Shown here: one piece after another, positions 40,813-50,979 of the stretch | Numbering within the stretch: position 1 is the stretch's first letter | How the letters are laid out: every line of letters starts with the position of its first letter | DNA from: Salegentibacter salarius | GTDB taxonomy: Bacteria; Bacteroidota; Bacteroidia; Flavobacteriales; Flavobacteriaceae | NCBI RefSeq assembly: GCF_900168265.1 | Contig: NZ_FVZF01000005.1 | Coordinates: forward strand, 1-64,000 | Direction of reading: 5' to 3' | Length of the DNA stretch: 64,000 nt | Translations under genes and position numbers: made by a program | The notes under the pieces: model-generated | What the model was told of the DNA's origin: nothing | The model's database searches: none | Seen by the model: the letters and a program-made list of their open reading frames with translations, nothing else

Positions 40813-41700
40813 TTAGCTGAATTGTGAAGAAACCTTGTCGGCTTTTTTACTTTCAGAATAATCATAAAAACCTTCCCCAGATTTTATTCCCAGTTTTCCG
40901 GCCATAACCATGTTAGTCAGTAACGGGCAGGGTGCGTATTTCGGATTTTTAAAACCGTCGTACATTACTTCAAGGATAGAATGACAAACATCTAAACCAA
41001 TAAAATCTGCTAACTGAAGCGGGCCCATTGGGTGCGCCATTCCAAGTTTCATTACGGTGTCAATTTCTTTAACACCGGCCACACCGTTGTAATACGCTTC
41101 AATGGCCTCGTTTATCATGGGCATTAAAATACGGTTGGCAACAAAACCCGGGTAATCGTTAGCTTCAACCGGAACTTTTTTTAGGTTTTCTGAAAGCTCC
41201 ATAATGCTTTTAGTAACCTTATCGCTAGTATTATAACCGCGAATAATCTCTACCAGTTTCATAATTGGCACAGGATTCATAAAATGCATTCCAATTACAC
41301 GCTCTGGATTGGAAACTTCAGAAGCGATTTTTGTAATAGAAATTGAAGAAGTATTACTCGCCAAAATGGTTTCTGCTGAGCAATTCTCGTCCAGTTGCTT
41401 AAAGATCTTAAGTTTTAGGTCTTCATTTTCTGTAGCTGCTTCAACTACAAGATCTATTTCCTTAACACCTTCAGGAATATCGGTATATGTTGTGATGTTG
41501 TTAAGCGTTGTCTCTTTATCTGCTGCGCTAATTTTTTCTTTAGAAACCATTCGGTCTAAATTCCCGGAAATAGTTTTCATTCCTTTATCCAGACTTTCTT
41601 CTGAAATGTCTATAAGGTTTACTTTGTATCCAAATTGGGCAAAAGTGTGGGCGATTCCGTTGCCCATAGTTCCTGCTCCTATAACTGCTATATTCTTCAT
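40813..41700 (-). CDS. 3-hydroxybutyryl-CoA dehydrogenase
   Basis: A 295-residue NAD-dependent 3-hydroxyacyl-CoA dehydrogenase. N-terminal Rossmann motif IAVIGAGTMGNGIAHTFAQFGY, then ETILASNTSSISIT and VIGMHFMNPVPIMKLVEIIRG with the catalytic His, and the C-terminal helical domain (YPGFVANRILMPMINEAIEA, PMGPLQLADFIGLDVC). It oxidises (S)-3-hydroxybutyryl-CoA to acetoacetyl-CoA or the reverse, in fatty acid or butanoate metabolism. Downstream of the Gfo/Idh gene on the same strand with a 56-base gap. Confidence 0.93.
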   Translation of the reverse strand: MKNIAVIGAGTMGNGIAHTFAQFGYKVNLIDISEESLDKGMKTISGNLDRMVSKEKISAADKETTLNNITTYTDIPEGVKEIDLVVEAATENEDLKLKIFKQLDENCSAETILASNTSSISITKIASEVSNPERVIGMHFMNPVPIMKLVEIIRGYNTSDKVTKSIMELSENLKKVPVEANDYPGFVANRILMPMINEAIEAYYNGVAGVKEIDTVMKLGMAHPMGPLQLADFIGLDVCHSILEVMYDGFKNPKYAPCPLLTNMVMAGKLGIKSGEGFYDYSESKKADKVSSQFS

Positions 41701-41756
41701 TTTGTGTGGTTTTTATATGAATTTCAGTCTTAAAATCGACTGAAATAGTATTTATA

Positions 41757-42722
41757 TTATTTACTAAAACTTTCAATAACTCCATTTGCAACACGCAAAG
41801 CTTCAGCGCCCTGTTCCAGCGTCACTATTGGAGTGGTATTATTATTTATGGCGTCGGCAAAAGTTTCCAATTCGTCTAAAATGGCGTTGTTTGGGGAAAC
41901 ATCAGGATTATCAAAATAGATTTGTTTTTTCACTCCTTCGGCATTTTGCAAGATCATCGCGTAATCATCTTCTTTTTCGGGCGCATCTTTCATTTTTACC
42001 ACCTCACATTTTTTCTCCAGAAAATCTACCGAAATGTAAGCGTCTCGCTGGAAAAACCTGGATTTACGCATATTTTTCATTGAAATTCGGCTGGCGGTTA
42101 AGTTGGCCACGCATCCGTTTTCAAATTCAATTCTTGCGTTGGCAATATCTGGAGTATCGCTAATCACTGAAACTCCGCTGGCATTAATATTTTTCACCTT
42201 CGACTTTACTACGCTTAAAACCGCATCAATATCGTGGATCATTAAATCCAGAACCACGGGAACATCTGTGCCACGCGGATTAAACTCTGCAAGACGATGC
42301 GCCTCAATAAACATAGGATTTTCAATTCGGGAAGCTACAGCTCTAAAGGCAGGATTAAAACGTTCTACGTGACCAACCTGACCTTTAACTTTATATTCCC
42401 TTGCTAGAGCGATAAGTTCTTCGGCTTCAGCAAATGTGTTGGTAATGGGTTTTTCTATAAAAAGATGCTTACCTGCCGTTATTGTTTTTTTCGCTACTTC
42501 AAAATGGGAAAGGGTAGGAGTTACTACATCTACCACATCTACCGCCTCGATGAGGTCTTCTATGGTATCGAATTTTTTATAACCGAATTCCGCAGAAATC
42601 TTTTCAGCATTTTCTGAATTGGCATCGTAGAAGCCTACAAGCTCATATTTTTCAGACTGGTTGAGTAATTTTAAATGTATCTTCCCTAAGTGTCCTGCAC
42701 CAAGCACGCCAACTTTCAACAT
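41757..42722 (-). CDS. Gfo/Idh/MocA-family oxidoreductase
   Basis: A 321-residue cytosolic NAD(P)-dependent oxidoreductase without signal peptide. N-terminal Rossmann motif VGVLGAGHLGKIHLKLL, VDVVTPTLSHFEVAKKTITAGKHLFIEKPITNTFAEAEEL with the EKP signature, and FNPRGTDVPVVLDLMIHDIDAV in the substrate domain. It could act in sugar or polysaccharide precursor metabolism; the substrate cannot be told. Distinct from the exported paralogue at 33332. Confidence 0.87.
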   Translation of the reverse strand: MLKVGVLGAGHLGKIHLKLLNQSEKYELVGFYDANSENAEKISAEFGYKKFDTIEDLIEAVDVVDVVTPTLSHFEVAKKTITAGKHLFIEKPITNTFAEAEELIALAREYKVKGQVGHVERFNPAFRAVASRIENPMFIEAHRLAEFNPRGTDVPVVLDLMIHDIDAVLSVVKSKVKNINASGVSVISDTPDIANARIEFENGCVANLTASRISMKNMRKSRFFQRDAYISVDFLEKKCEVVKMKDAPEKEDDYAMILQNAEGVKKQIYFDNPDVSPNNAILDELETFADAINNNTTPIVTLEQGAEALRVANGVIESFSK

Positions 42723-42803
42723 ATTTTTTAGCTTTTTTCACAAAAATAGCATTTTGATTGCAAATAGTTTAGGGATTAGACGGGGAATCTCCCGCGATTT
42801 CGC

Positions 42804-42835
42804 TTGGCAACTTTGACTTGTAATGAGTATTTTTG
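42804..42835 (+). promoter_or_regulatory. Candidate promoter of pcm
   Basis: TATTTTTG (42828-42835) fits the TAnnTTTG -7 element and a TTGG lies 20 bases upstream as a -33 element. The GTG start of pcm is 21 bases downstream. Confidence 0.5.
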
Positions 42836-42855
42836 CAATCTAAACGGGAAATTAA

Positions 42856-43500
42856 GTGATTCAGGACAATTATAGACATAAAGGAAAAAGACAACAATTG
42901 GTGAAGACCGTAAAGAAAAAGGGAATCACCGATAAAGTGGTTTTAGACGCGATAGGGAGAATTCCCAGGCATCTCTTTATGGATAGTAGTTTTGAAGATC
43001 ACGCCTACCAGGATAAAGCTTTTCCTATTGCTGCAGATCAAACTATTTCCCAGCCTTATACCGTAGCTTTTCAAACCGAAAAACTGGAAATCGAAAAAGG
43101 CGATAAAGTTTTGGAAATTGGCACCGGAAGTGGTTATCAAACCGCAGTTTTATGTGAACTTGGTGCGAAAGTTTACAGTATAGAACGCCAGCGAGAGCTT
43201 TATAGAAAAACAAAAATGTTTCTGAATAAAATAGGCTATCGTCCTAAGCATCTTAGTTTTGGAGATGGCTACAAAGGAATGCCAGATTATGCGCCTTTTG
43301 ATAAAATAATTGTAACTGCCGGCGCTCCTTTTGTTCCTAAAGATCTTTTAGGACAGTTAAAAGTTGGAGGCAGGATGGTAATTCCTGTGGGAGACGATGT
43401 GCAAACAATGACTCTTTTTATAAGAAAATCTCCTACAGAATTCGATAAAACCGAATTTGGGCAGTTCAGGTTCGTGCCTTTACTTGGCGATAAGAATTAA
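42856..43500 (+). CDS. pcm: Protein-L-isoaspartate O-methyltransferase
   Basis: A 214-residue SAM-dependent repair methyltransferase from a GTG start. Seen: the AYQDKAFPIAADQTISQPYTVAFQTE segment unique to the family, SAM motif VLEIGTGSGYQTAVL (about 95-109), the Y(S)IERQREL acidic loop and IIVTAGAPFVPKDLLGQLKVGGRMVIPVG. It methylates isoaspartyl residues in damaged proteins. Alone on the + strand between leftward genes. Confidence 0.95.
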   Translation: MIQDNYRHKGKRQQLVKTVKKKGITDKVVLDAIGRIPRHLFMDSSFEDHAYQDKAFPIAADQTISQPYTVAFQTEKLEIEKGDKVLEIGTGSGYQTAVLCELGAKVYSIERQRELYRKTKMFLNKIGYRPKHLSFGDGYKGMPDYAPFDKIIVTAGAPFVPKDLLGQLKVGGRMVIPVGDDVQTMTLFIRKSPTEFDKTEFGQFRFVPLLGDKN

Positions 43501-43531
43501 ATAGAAGTAGAGGTTGCTTAAAATGCCTTTT

Positions 43532-43637
43532 CCGTCAAGCTGAACTTGTTTCGGCTTCTAACATGATTTAATTTCTAAGCTTATTAGATCTCCGAATAAA
43601 TTTCGGAGCAGGCTCTGAAACAAGTTCAGGATGACAT
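43532..43637. repeat. Interspersed repeat, copy 2
   Basis: Begins CCGTCAAGCTGAACTTGTTTC and ends CAAGTTCAGGATGAC, with CTCCGAATAAATTTCGGAG hairpin inside; matches the copy at 40657-40752 at both ends. Confidence 0.65.
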
Positions 43638-43642
43638 AATAA

Positions 43643-43682
43643 AAAAGCCGGTTTAAAACTATTTAAACCGGCTTTCTCTTTT
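43643..43682. terminator. Bidirectional terminator between pcm and yidC
   Basis: AAAGCCGGTTTAAA (43644-43657) pairs perfectly with TTTAAACCGGCTTT (43662-43675), flanked by A and T runs, between the convergent stops of pcm and yidC. Confidence 0.85.
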
Positions 43683-43697
43683 TAAGCTACAATTAGC

Positions 43698-45569
43698 TTA
43701 CTTCTTCTTTTGTTGATTTTTTTGCTGTTCTGCCTGCTCCATCATTTCCTGCATTTTCCTGGTGAATTTATTCTGTTTCTTAGGCTTTTTCTTGTTCTCC
43801 TGGATCTTTGCATGAATTTTATCTTCATCAATAATCACATATTTAATCACTAACATAATACCAATGGTAATTAGGTTAGAGGTAAAGTAGTATAATGAAA
43901 GTCCACTCGCATAGTTGTTGAAGAAAAACAACATCATAATTGGAGACAGGTACATAATAAATTTCATATTAGGCATTCCCGGCTGCTGAGCTTGCTGCAT
44001 ACTTTGCCCCGTGGTCATCATCATATAAATAAAGATGGCGATAGATGCTAAGATTGGAAATAAACTCACGTGATCTCCATAAAATGGAATGTTGAAAGGT
44101 AACTCGGCTATAGTATCATAACTTGATAGATCGTCTGCCCATAAAAATCCTTTCTGCCTTAGTTGGAAAGCACTTGGGAAGAACTGGAATAAAGCGTAGA
44201 AAACTGGAATTTGCATTAAAGCGGGTAAACAACCACTCATTGGGCTGGCTCCTGCTTTACTATACAGCTTCATAGTTTCCTGCTGCTTTTTCATCGCATT
44301 ATCCTTATACTTCTCGTTAAGCTCGTTAATTTCAGGTCTTAAAACCTTCATTTTAGCTTGTGAGAGATAAGATTTGTAAGTAACCGGAGAAAGAACAATT
44401 CTCACTACAATGGTCATAACAATAATCGCGATACCGTAACTTGGTAGAACTCCGCTCAGAAATGCAAAAAATGGAATAAATACATATTTGTTGATCCATC
44501 CAAAAATTCCCCAGCCTAATGGTACAACTTCATCAAGGTTACGGTCATAATCGTTTAATATCTTATAATCTGTAGGCCCGTAATACCAATCCATATTATA
44601 ATTAAGCTCGCCGCCCTGTAATTCCAAAGGTAATTGTGCGGCAAATTTTTTGGTATAAACCGTATCTACCTCTTCATCTTCTACAAGATTTTCTGAAGTA
44701 AATTTTCCTCTCTCAAAAGGATTATCGGTTAATAATATAGAGGTGAAGAAATGCTGCTTGAAGGCTACATAAGTAATATTTTCATCTTCCTGTTCCTCAA
44801 AATCACCGCTGCCTAAATAATCGTCATCACCTTCATCATATTCATAGATAAGCTCGGTATAACGATTTTCGTAGGAAATACTTTTTGCGTGGCGATAACC
44901 TTTTAATTCCCAGTTTAAATTAATATCTCTTGAACTGTTTATTACATCGTTTAAGCCCTGGGATCTAATGCTAAAATCCAACATATATTCACCCGGTTTC
45001 AGTACGTAACGATATTCAAGGAATTCGTTTTCTGAAACTTTAAGTTTCATAGAGATAATCTGGTTATCCCCGCTTTGAGTTATTTCAGGTTCAAAATAAA
45101 GATTTTCGGTATCTAAGGTTCTACCGTCTGTAGTGGTGAAATTAATATTGAAGGAAGCATTTCCATCTTTAATTAAGTAAACCGGAATAGAATCAAAAGT
45201 CTTATAATTGGTTAACCTTGCTTCGGAAATATATCCACCTTTATTGTCTATTTTAAGTTCTAAAACATCGTTAGAAATCGTGGTAGTATTTTCTGTAGCC
45301 GACGGAAGACTTGCCGAATACCCAAAAGCGCCTAAACGCTCACGTGCCTGGGCAAGGGCAGTAGAATCTGCACCCTGGCTTTGTACATCCTGTTCTTGTT
45401 GTGGTGGTTGGTTGGAATCTGTATTTCCTGGAACTTCAACCTGCTCGGTTTCTTGCTGTGGGTCTACAGCTTCTTCTGAAGCGCTATTGGTGTATAACAT
45501 CCAAATTAAGATTCCCCCAATAAGTATAAATCCAATTAAGGACTGAACATCAAATTTCTTTTCTTCCAT
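43698..45569 (-). CDS. yidC: Membrane protein insertase YidC
   Basis: A 623-residue insertase of the Gram-negative type. N-terminal transmembrane segment (about 9-25), a large periplasmic domain (about 60-340), then the conserved core with the five-helix fold: GIAIIVMTIVVRIVLSPVTYKSYLSQAKMKVLRPEI (with the conserved Arg), the MSGCLPALMQIPVFYALFQF segment, and MKFIMYLSPIMMLFFFNNYASGLSLYYF. A long basic tail rich in Lys and Gln ends the protein. It follows pyrG on the same strand with a 52-base gap, an order conserved in Flavobacteriaceae. Confidence 0.96.
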   Translation of the reverse strand: MEEKKFDVQSLIGFILIGGILIWMLYTNSASEEAVDPQQETEQVEVPGNTDSNQPPQQEQDVQSQGADSTALAQARERLGAFGYSASLPSATENTTTISNDVLELKIDNKGGYISEARLTNYKTFDSIPVYLIKDGNASFNINFTTTDGRTLDTENLYFEPEITQSGDNQIISMKLKVSENEFLEYRYVLKPGEYMLDFSIRSQGLNDVINSSRDINLNWELKGYRHAKSISYENRYTELIYEYDEGDDDYLGSGDFEEQEDENITYVAFKQHFFTSILLTDNPFERGKFTSENLVEDEEVDTVYTKKFAAQLPLELQGGELNYNMDWYYGPTDYKILNDYDRNLDEVVPLGWGIFGWINKYVFIPFFAFLSGVLPSYGIAIIVMTIVVRIVLSPVTYKSYLSQAKMKVLRPEINELNEKYKDNAMKKQQETMKLYSKAGASPMSGCLPALMQIPVFYALFQFFPSAFQLRQKGFLWADDLSSYDTIAELPFNIPFYGDHVSLFPILASIAIFIYMMMTTGQSMQQAQQPGMPNMKFIMYLSPIMMLFFFNNYASGLSLYYFTSNLITIGIMLVIKYVIIDEDKIHAKIQENKKKPKKQNKFTRKMQEMMEQAEQQKNQQKKK

Positions 45570-45621
45570 GCTTTTTTAAACTATAACTTGCTTTTGGTCA
45601 ATAAGTCGGCCATTATTGATT

Positions 45622-47280
<1,659 letters not shown>

Positions 47281-47377
47281 TTATTCAGGGCGCTAAATTA
47301 CAAAGAAGAATAGAAAAGGCGTTAATTTTAAACCTAATATTTTAAAAGTTAAAACCAGGTTTTTAACTGCGAAAAAT

Positions 47378-47614
47378 TCAGGGTTTTGGAAACTTTCTTC
47401 TTATATCCCTAAGTAATTGCTCCATCCCGTTAAGTTTAAGTTCAAAGACCTCGCTCATTTGCTGGCCAAGCTTTCCTTCAGGAAAACCTTTTTGCCGATA
47501 CCAGACCAAATAATATTCGGGAATGTCGCTTAAATAATAGCCTTTGTATTTTCCAAAATGCATTTTAGCATGGGCTAGTTCTAAAAGTGCTTTGTGGTTG
47601 GGTTGTATACTCAT
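47378..47614 (-). CDS. DUF3820-family protein
   Basis: A 78-residue cytosolic protein with the HFGKYKGYYLSDIPEYYLVWYRQKGFPEGKLGQQM core of DUF3820 (sometimes called a putative quorum-sensing-regulated virulence factor). Function unknown. It lies 22 bases downstream of the response regulator and could belong to that operon. An interspersed palindrome (47618-47637) sits between the two genes. Confidence 0.85.
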   Translation of the reverse strand: MSIQPNHKALLELAHAKMHFGKYKGYYLSDIPEYYLVWYRQKGFPEGKLGQQMSEVFELKLNGMEQLLRDIRRKFPKP

Positions 47615-47617
47615 TTA

Positions 47618-47637
47618 CTCGAGAATCGAGATTTAAT
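47618..47637. repeat. CTCGA(G/T)AATCGAG palindrome, copy A
   Basis: CTCGAGAATCGAGATTTAAT between the response regulator and the DUF3820 gene. Related copies are at 49193-49290, 56002-56093 and 62125-62219. Confidence 0.6.
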
Positions 47638-48005
47638 TATTGCTGTTGCAAAAGAGGTTGAAGTTCCTTGAATTTGTCTTTATTTAAAGGTTTTTCTACA
47701 TATTTTATCACCGAATCATATTCTTTAGCTCGGTTTTGGTCTATAGCGCTGGTGCTTGAAGTAAGGATAATTATTTTATGTTTTTGTGATTTAGATTTTA
47801 GATTATCCAGAAACTCCCAACCATTCATTTCGGGCATATTTAAGTCTAAAAAAATGAAGGTGTTTTGTTTATCTTCCAAATAGACCAAAGCCTCTTCGGG
47901 ATTGGTGAAATCTAAAACATCTTCATTATAACCTTCTATTTCAAGGAGTTTTCGCGTGATAAAATTGGCTATGGGCTGGTCGTCTACCAGGATAATGGTG
48001 CTCAT
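47637..48005 (-). CDS. Single-domain response regulator
   Basis: A 122-residue receiver without output domain. Acidic pocket ILVDDQP (5-11), phosphorylated Asp in FIFLDLNMPEMNGWEF (about 53), the ILTSST switch Thr/Ser and the VEKPL lysine. The start codon overlaps the end of the histidine-box protein gene by 4 bases (ATGA), so the two are translationally coupled and presumably act together in a phosphorelay of the Rcp type. Confidence 0.92.
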   Translation of the reverse strand: MSTIILVDDQPIANFITRKLLEIEGYNEDVLDFTNPEEALVYLEDKQNTFIFLDLNMPEMNGWEFLDNLKSKSQKHKIIILTSSTSAIDQNRAKEYDSVIKYVEKPLNKDKFKELQPLLQQQ

Positions 48006-48868
48006 AACTCTTTTGCTTTTAATTGGTTCAATTCGGTGGTGGCCATTTTAATTACTTCTTGCAAAACCTGGTCCATTTCTTCAGAAGATTGTTTGAGTTT
48101 TGGCAGAAGTTCTTCCCTGCAGGTTGCATCATCAAAAACGTCATAAAGCTGAACTATACCTTGAATTCTGGATAATGGTTCTCTTACATTATGTGCGTTT
48201 AAAGCCGAAATACGCAATAATTTCTCGTTTTTTTCTACCACTTCTTTCGTGCGATCGGCGATAGTTTGCTTTTGATTCTCTACGATTTGATTGATCTTTT
48301 TATTCTGATTTTTAATAATATCTAAAGCCTGCAGAAGGGATTTGTTTTTACTGTCTAATTCTTCTTTAAGATAAATTTCCTGGAATTTCGCCTGGAAACT
48401 GTCGCTAATTAATTTCAACATTTCAATATCTCCAACATCAAAAGCTTTACTTTCATCGGTTACCAGGGAAACGGTAAAATCTATATCCATTTTTTTAAAG
48501 GTCCAGCACCAGAGAAAAGGCGACTCTAAATTTGTTTCAGAAATTTTTTCGCTTAATTGGGTGGGAATCTTTTCAGTTCTAATAGGAATATTGTCTTCCA
48601 GGATCTGTACTTCGTATGGGAGCAGATTTTCTTTCTGAATAAGTTCAAATTGACCTTTTGAATTACATTGGCAGTAAACCAGGTAAGAACCCGCCTGGTT
48701 AACGCTGATCCTGAATAAATGGAAATTCAGCAGATATTTTAAGAAACGCTCGGAAACCTTAGAAACTTCTTTCAAACTGTTACAACGATTTAAGTTGTTG
48801 CTGAATTTAGAAAAAGTTTCGTAGGTTATTCTGTAAACCCGCGAGTTCCTATCCTGTAGGGATTCCAT
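48002..48868 (-). CDS. Histidine-box (DHp) protein with no ATPase domain
   Basis: A 288-residue soluble protein. Residues 15-165 look like a GAF-type sensor, residues 165-215 form a coiled coil (KNKSLLQALDIIKNQNKKINQIVENQKQ), and residues 222-280 have a HisKA-like pair of helices with the phospho-acceptor box RISALNAHNVREPLSRIQGIVQLYDVFD. The protein ends right there: the HATPase_c domain that would follow in a kinase is absent. It may relay phosphate from another kinase to the coupled receiver, or be a kinase that lost its catalytic domain. Confidence 0.75.
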   Translation of the reverse strand: MESLQDRNSRVYRITYETFSKFSNNLNRCNSLKEVSKVSERFLKYLLNFHLFRISVNQAGSYLVYCQCNSKGQFELIQKENLLPYEVQILEDNIPIRTEKIPTQLSEKISETNLESPFLWCWTFKKMDIDFTVSLVTDESKAFDVGDIEMLKLISDSFQAKFQEIYLKEELDSKNKSLLQALDIIKNQNKKINQIVENQKQTIADRTKEVVEKNEKLLRISALNAHNVREPLSRIQGIVQLYDVFDDATCREELLPKLKQSSEEMDQVLQEVIKMATTELNQLKAKEL

Positions 48869-48873
48869 AAAAG

Positions 48874-49032
48874 TTATTCTGGGGTTTCCAGTAATTCGTT
48901 GTCTATTTTGATTCCGGAAACATCGGCTATGGTATTCAGCATATTTACTAAATCGGCCTGTGCCATCAATTCCTGAACTTCTGGAGAGGCTTCTTCATAA
49001 GAAACCATTGGATATCGTGAGGTTAAATTCAT
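48874..49032 (-). CDS. Small protein of 52 residues, first gene of the phosphorelay-like operon
   Basis: Short frame read by eye: it starts MNLTSRYPMVSYEEASPEV and ends IKIDNELLETPE. The stop is 5 bases before the start of the histidine-box gene (48868), so the three genes 49032-47637 look like one operon. The sequence is acidic and helical-looking, with no recognised domain. Confidence 0.55.
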   Translation of the reverse strand: MNLTSRYPMVSYEEASPEVQELMAQADLVNMLNTIADVSGIKIDNELLETPE

Positions 49033-49184
49033 TTTAGTAAAAATTTGTAATAAGATTTAGGGTTTTGAAATATTTTACAAAATAAGTTAAAATTATAAAG
49101 CGGCCTAAAAAAAATCTTTTCTGTTTGTGATTATTTAACAGAACTCTCAAAATTTAAAAAACTATGCAACAAATTAGAAAATCA

Positions 49185-49290
49185 TATTTTTGCTCGAGAA
49201 TCAAGATTTAAAAGATTGGGCCCGAAGATTCGGGATACCCCGAAAATCGAAAGAAAATACAATTAACACCTCGCAGGCCTGCCTCGAGAT
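49185..49290. repeat. Promoter motif and palindromic repeat before the FAD oxidoreductase (copy B)
   Basis: TATTTTTG (49185-49192) fits the TAnnTTTG -7 element. Directly after it lies CTCGAGAATCAAGATTTAA and then GGCCTGCCTCGAGATAG, related to the CTCGATAATCGAG repeat copies at 56002 and 62125. Copy B lies in the transcribed leader. Confidence 0.5.
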
Positions 49291-49312
49291 AGTTTCGTTT
49301 AGATTTTATATA

Positions 49313-50872
49313 ATGAAATATCAATATCAAATTAGAGTAAGTCCAGAAGAAGCTGCAAGTGAGCAACAAATAAAAAGGGCTGTTTCTCGTCACGGCAGTA
49401 TTCCTCAGAAAGAAATAACCGCTATAAATATTTTAAAGCGATCTATAGATGCCAGGCAAAGGGCGATAAAGATCAATTTAAAGGTAGAGGTTTATGTGAA
49501 TGAAGAATTTAAGGAAGAGAAGATTAGGCTGCCTGAATATCAAAATGTAAGTAATAACGAAGAAATTATTATAGTTGGAGCAGGGCCTGCCGGATTATTT
49601 GCCGCATTGCGCTGTATGGAGCTGGGATTTAAACCCATAATTATTGAACGGGGTAAAGATGTGAGATCACGTCGTCGTGATCTCAAGGCTTTAAATATTG
49701 AGCATATTGTAGACGAAGACTCTAATTACTGTTTTGGCGAAGGTGGTGCAGGTACTTACAGTGATGGTAAACTTTATACCCGCTCCAAAAAACGCGGTGA
49801 TGTAGACCGAATTTTAAAATTACTTGTGGGTTTTGGCGCTACCCCAGAGATTATGGTAGAGGCACACCCGCATATTGGAACCAATAAACTTCCGGCAATT
49901 ATTGCAGATATTCGTGAACTTATTATAGCTTGTGGCGGAGAAGTTCTTTTTGAAACCCGGCTAACCGATATTCTTATTAAAGATAATGAAGTAGCAGGAA
50001 TAAAAACTCTAAGCGGTGAAAGTATTAAAGCGAAAAAGATCATCCTGGCTACGGGACATTCGGCGCGGGATATTTTTGAACTTTTACACCGAAAAAATAT
50101 AAAAATTGAAGCCAAAGCTTTTGCCCTTGGGGTAAGGGTAGAACATCCGCAGGAACTTATAGATCAAATTCAGTATAAATGTGATTCCAGGGGAGAATTT
50201 CTTCCGCCTTCACCTTATAGTATCGTAAAACAGGTAAAGGGTAGGGGAATGTATTCGTTTTGTATGTGCCCAGGCGGAATTATCGCTCCCTGTGCAACTT
50301 CCCCGGGAGAGGTGGTTACCAATGGCTGGTCTCCCAGTAAACGCGATCAACCAACAGCAAATTCTGGAATTGTAGTAGAATTAAGACTTTCAGACTTTAT
50401 AAATGTTGAAAAGGATCCCTTGGCGGCAATGGAATTTCAAAAACAAATTGAGCAAAAAGCCTGGTTTGAAGGAGGAAGTACCCAAAAAGTTCCGGCGCAA
50501 CGCTTAGTAGATTTTACCCAGGGAAAAATATCTGGAAATTTGCCGGTAACTTCCTATAAACCCGGGGTAACTTCTGCTGATTTAGGAAATGTATTTCCAG
50601 AATTTATTCATAAAACTTTACAGGAAGGCTTTAAAGAATTCAATAAAAGTATGCGTGGTTTTTTAACCAACAATGCCGTGGTTCACGCCCCGGAGTCCAG
50701 AACTTCTTCTCCGGTGAGAATTCCGCGAGATCCTTATAGTTTTGAGCATATACAAATAAAAGGACTATATCCTTGCGGGGAAGGTGCCGGTTATGCCGGC
50801 GGTATAATTTCCGCAGCGATAGATGGAGAAAGGTGTGCCGAAAAATGTGTGGAAAGTTTAATAAATTCTTAG
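49313..50872 (+). CDS. FAD-dependent oxidoreductase
   Basis: A 519-residue flavoprotein from the ATG at 49313; an open frame extends to 49190 but that part is repeat sequence. The N-terminal 85 residues (YQYQIRVSPEEAASEQQIKRAVSRH) are the characteristic extra domain of this uncharacterised family. The FAD fold has IIVGAGPAGLFAALRCMELGFKPIIIERG (about 87-115), FGEGGAGTYSDGKLYTR and a C-terminal GLYPCGEGAGYAGGIISAAIDG. The family is widespread in bacteria; the substrate is unknown. Confidence 0.88.
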   Translation: MKYQYQIRVSPEEAASEQQIKRAVSRHGSIPQKEITAINILKRSIDARQRAIKINLKVEVYVNEEFKEEKIRLPEYQNVSNNEEIIIVGAGPAGLFAALRCMELGFKPIIIERGKDVRSRRRDLKALNIEHIVDEDSNYCFGEGGAGTYSDGKLYTRSKKRGDVDRILKLLVGFGATPEIMVEAHPHIGTNKLPAIIADIRELIIACGGEVLFETRLTDILIKDNEVAGIKTLSGESIKAKKIILATGHSARDIFELLHRKNIKIEAKAFALGVRVEHPQELIDQIQYKCDSRGEFLPPSPYSIVKQVKGRGMYSFCMCPGGIIAPCATSPGEVVTNGWSPSKRDQPTANSGIVVELRLSDFINVEKDPLAAMEFQKQIEQKAWFEGGSTQKVPAQRLVDFTQGKISGNLPVTSYKPGVTSADLGNVFPEFIHKTLQEGFKEFNKSMRGFLTNNAVVHAPESRTSSPVRIPRDPYSFEHIQIKGLYPCGEGAGYAGGIISAAIDGERCAEKCVESLINS

Positions 50873-50979
50873 TGAGCTGAAAGGTTAAATTCTTGATAAT
50901 TGTCAAGACATTAATAGTGTTGATTTCTGTTTTTTTTATCTTCATTTTTTGAAAACAACTACCGATAAAAACCAGAATT

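Noticed and set aside
49190-49312. 41-residue N-terminal extension of the FAD oxidoreductase
   Set aside because: It is made of the interspersed CTCGAGAATC repeat, and the family normally starts near MKYQYQIRV.
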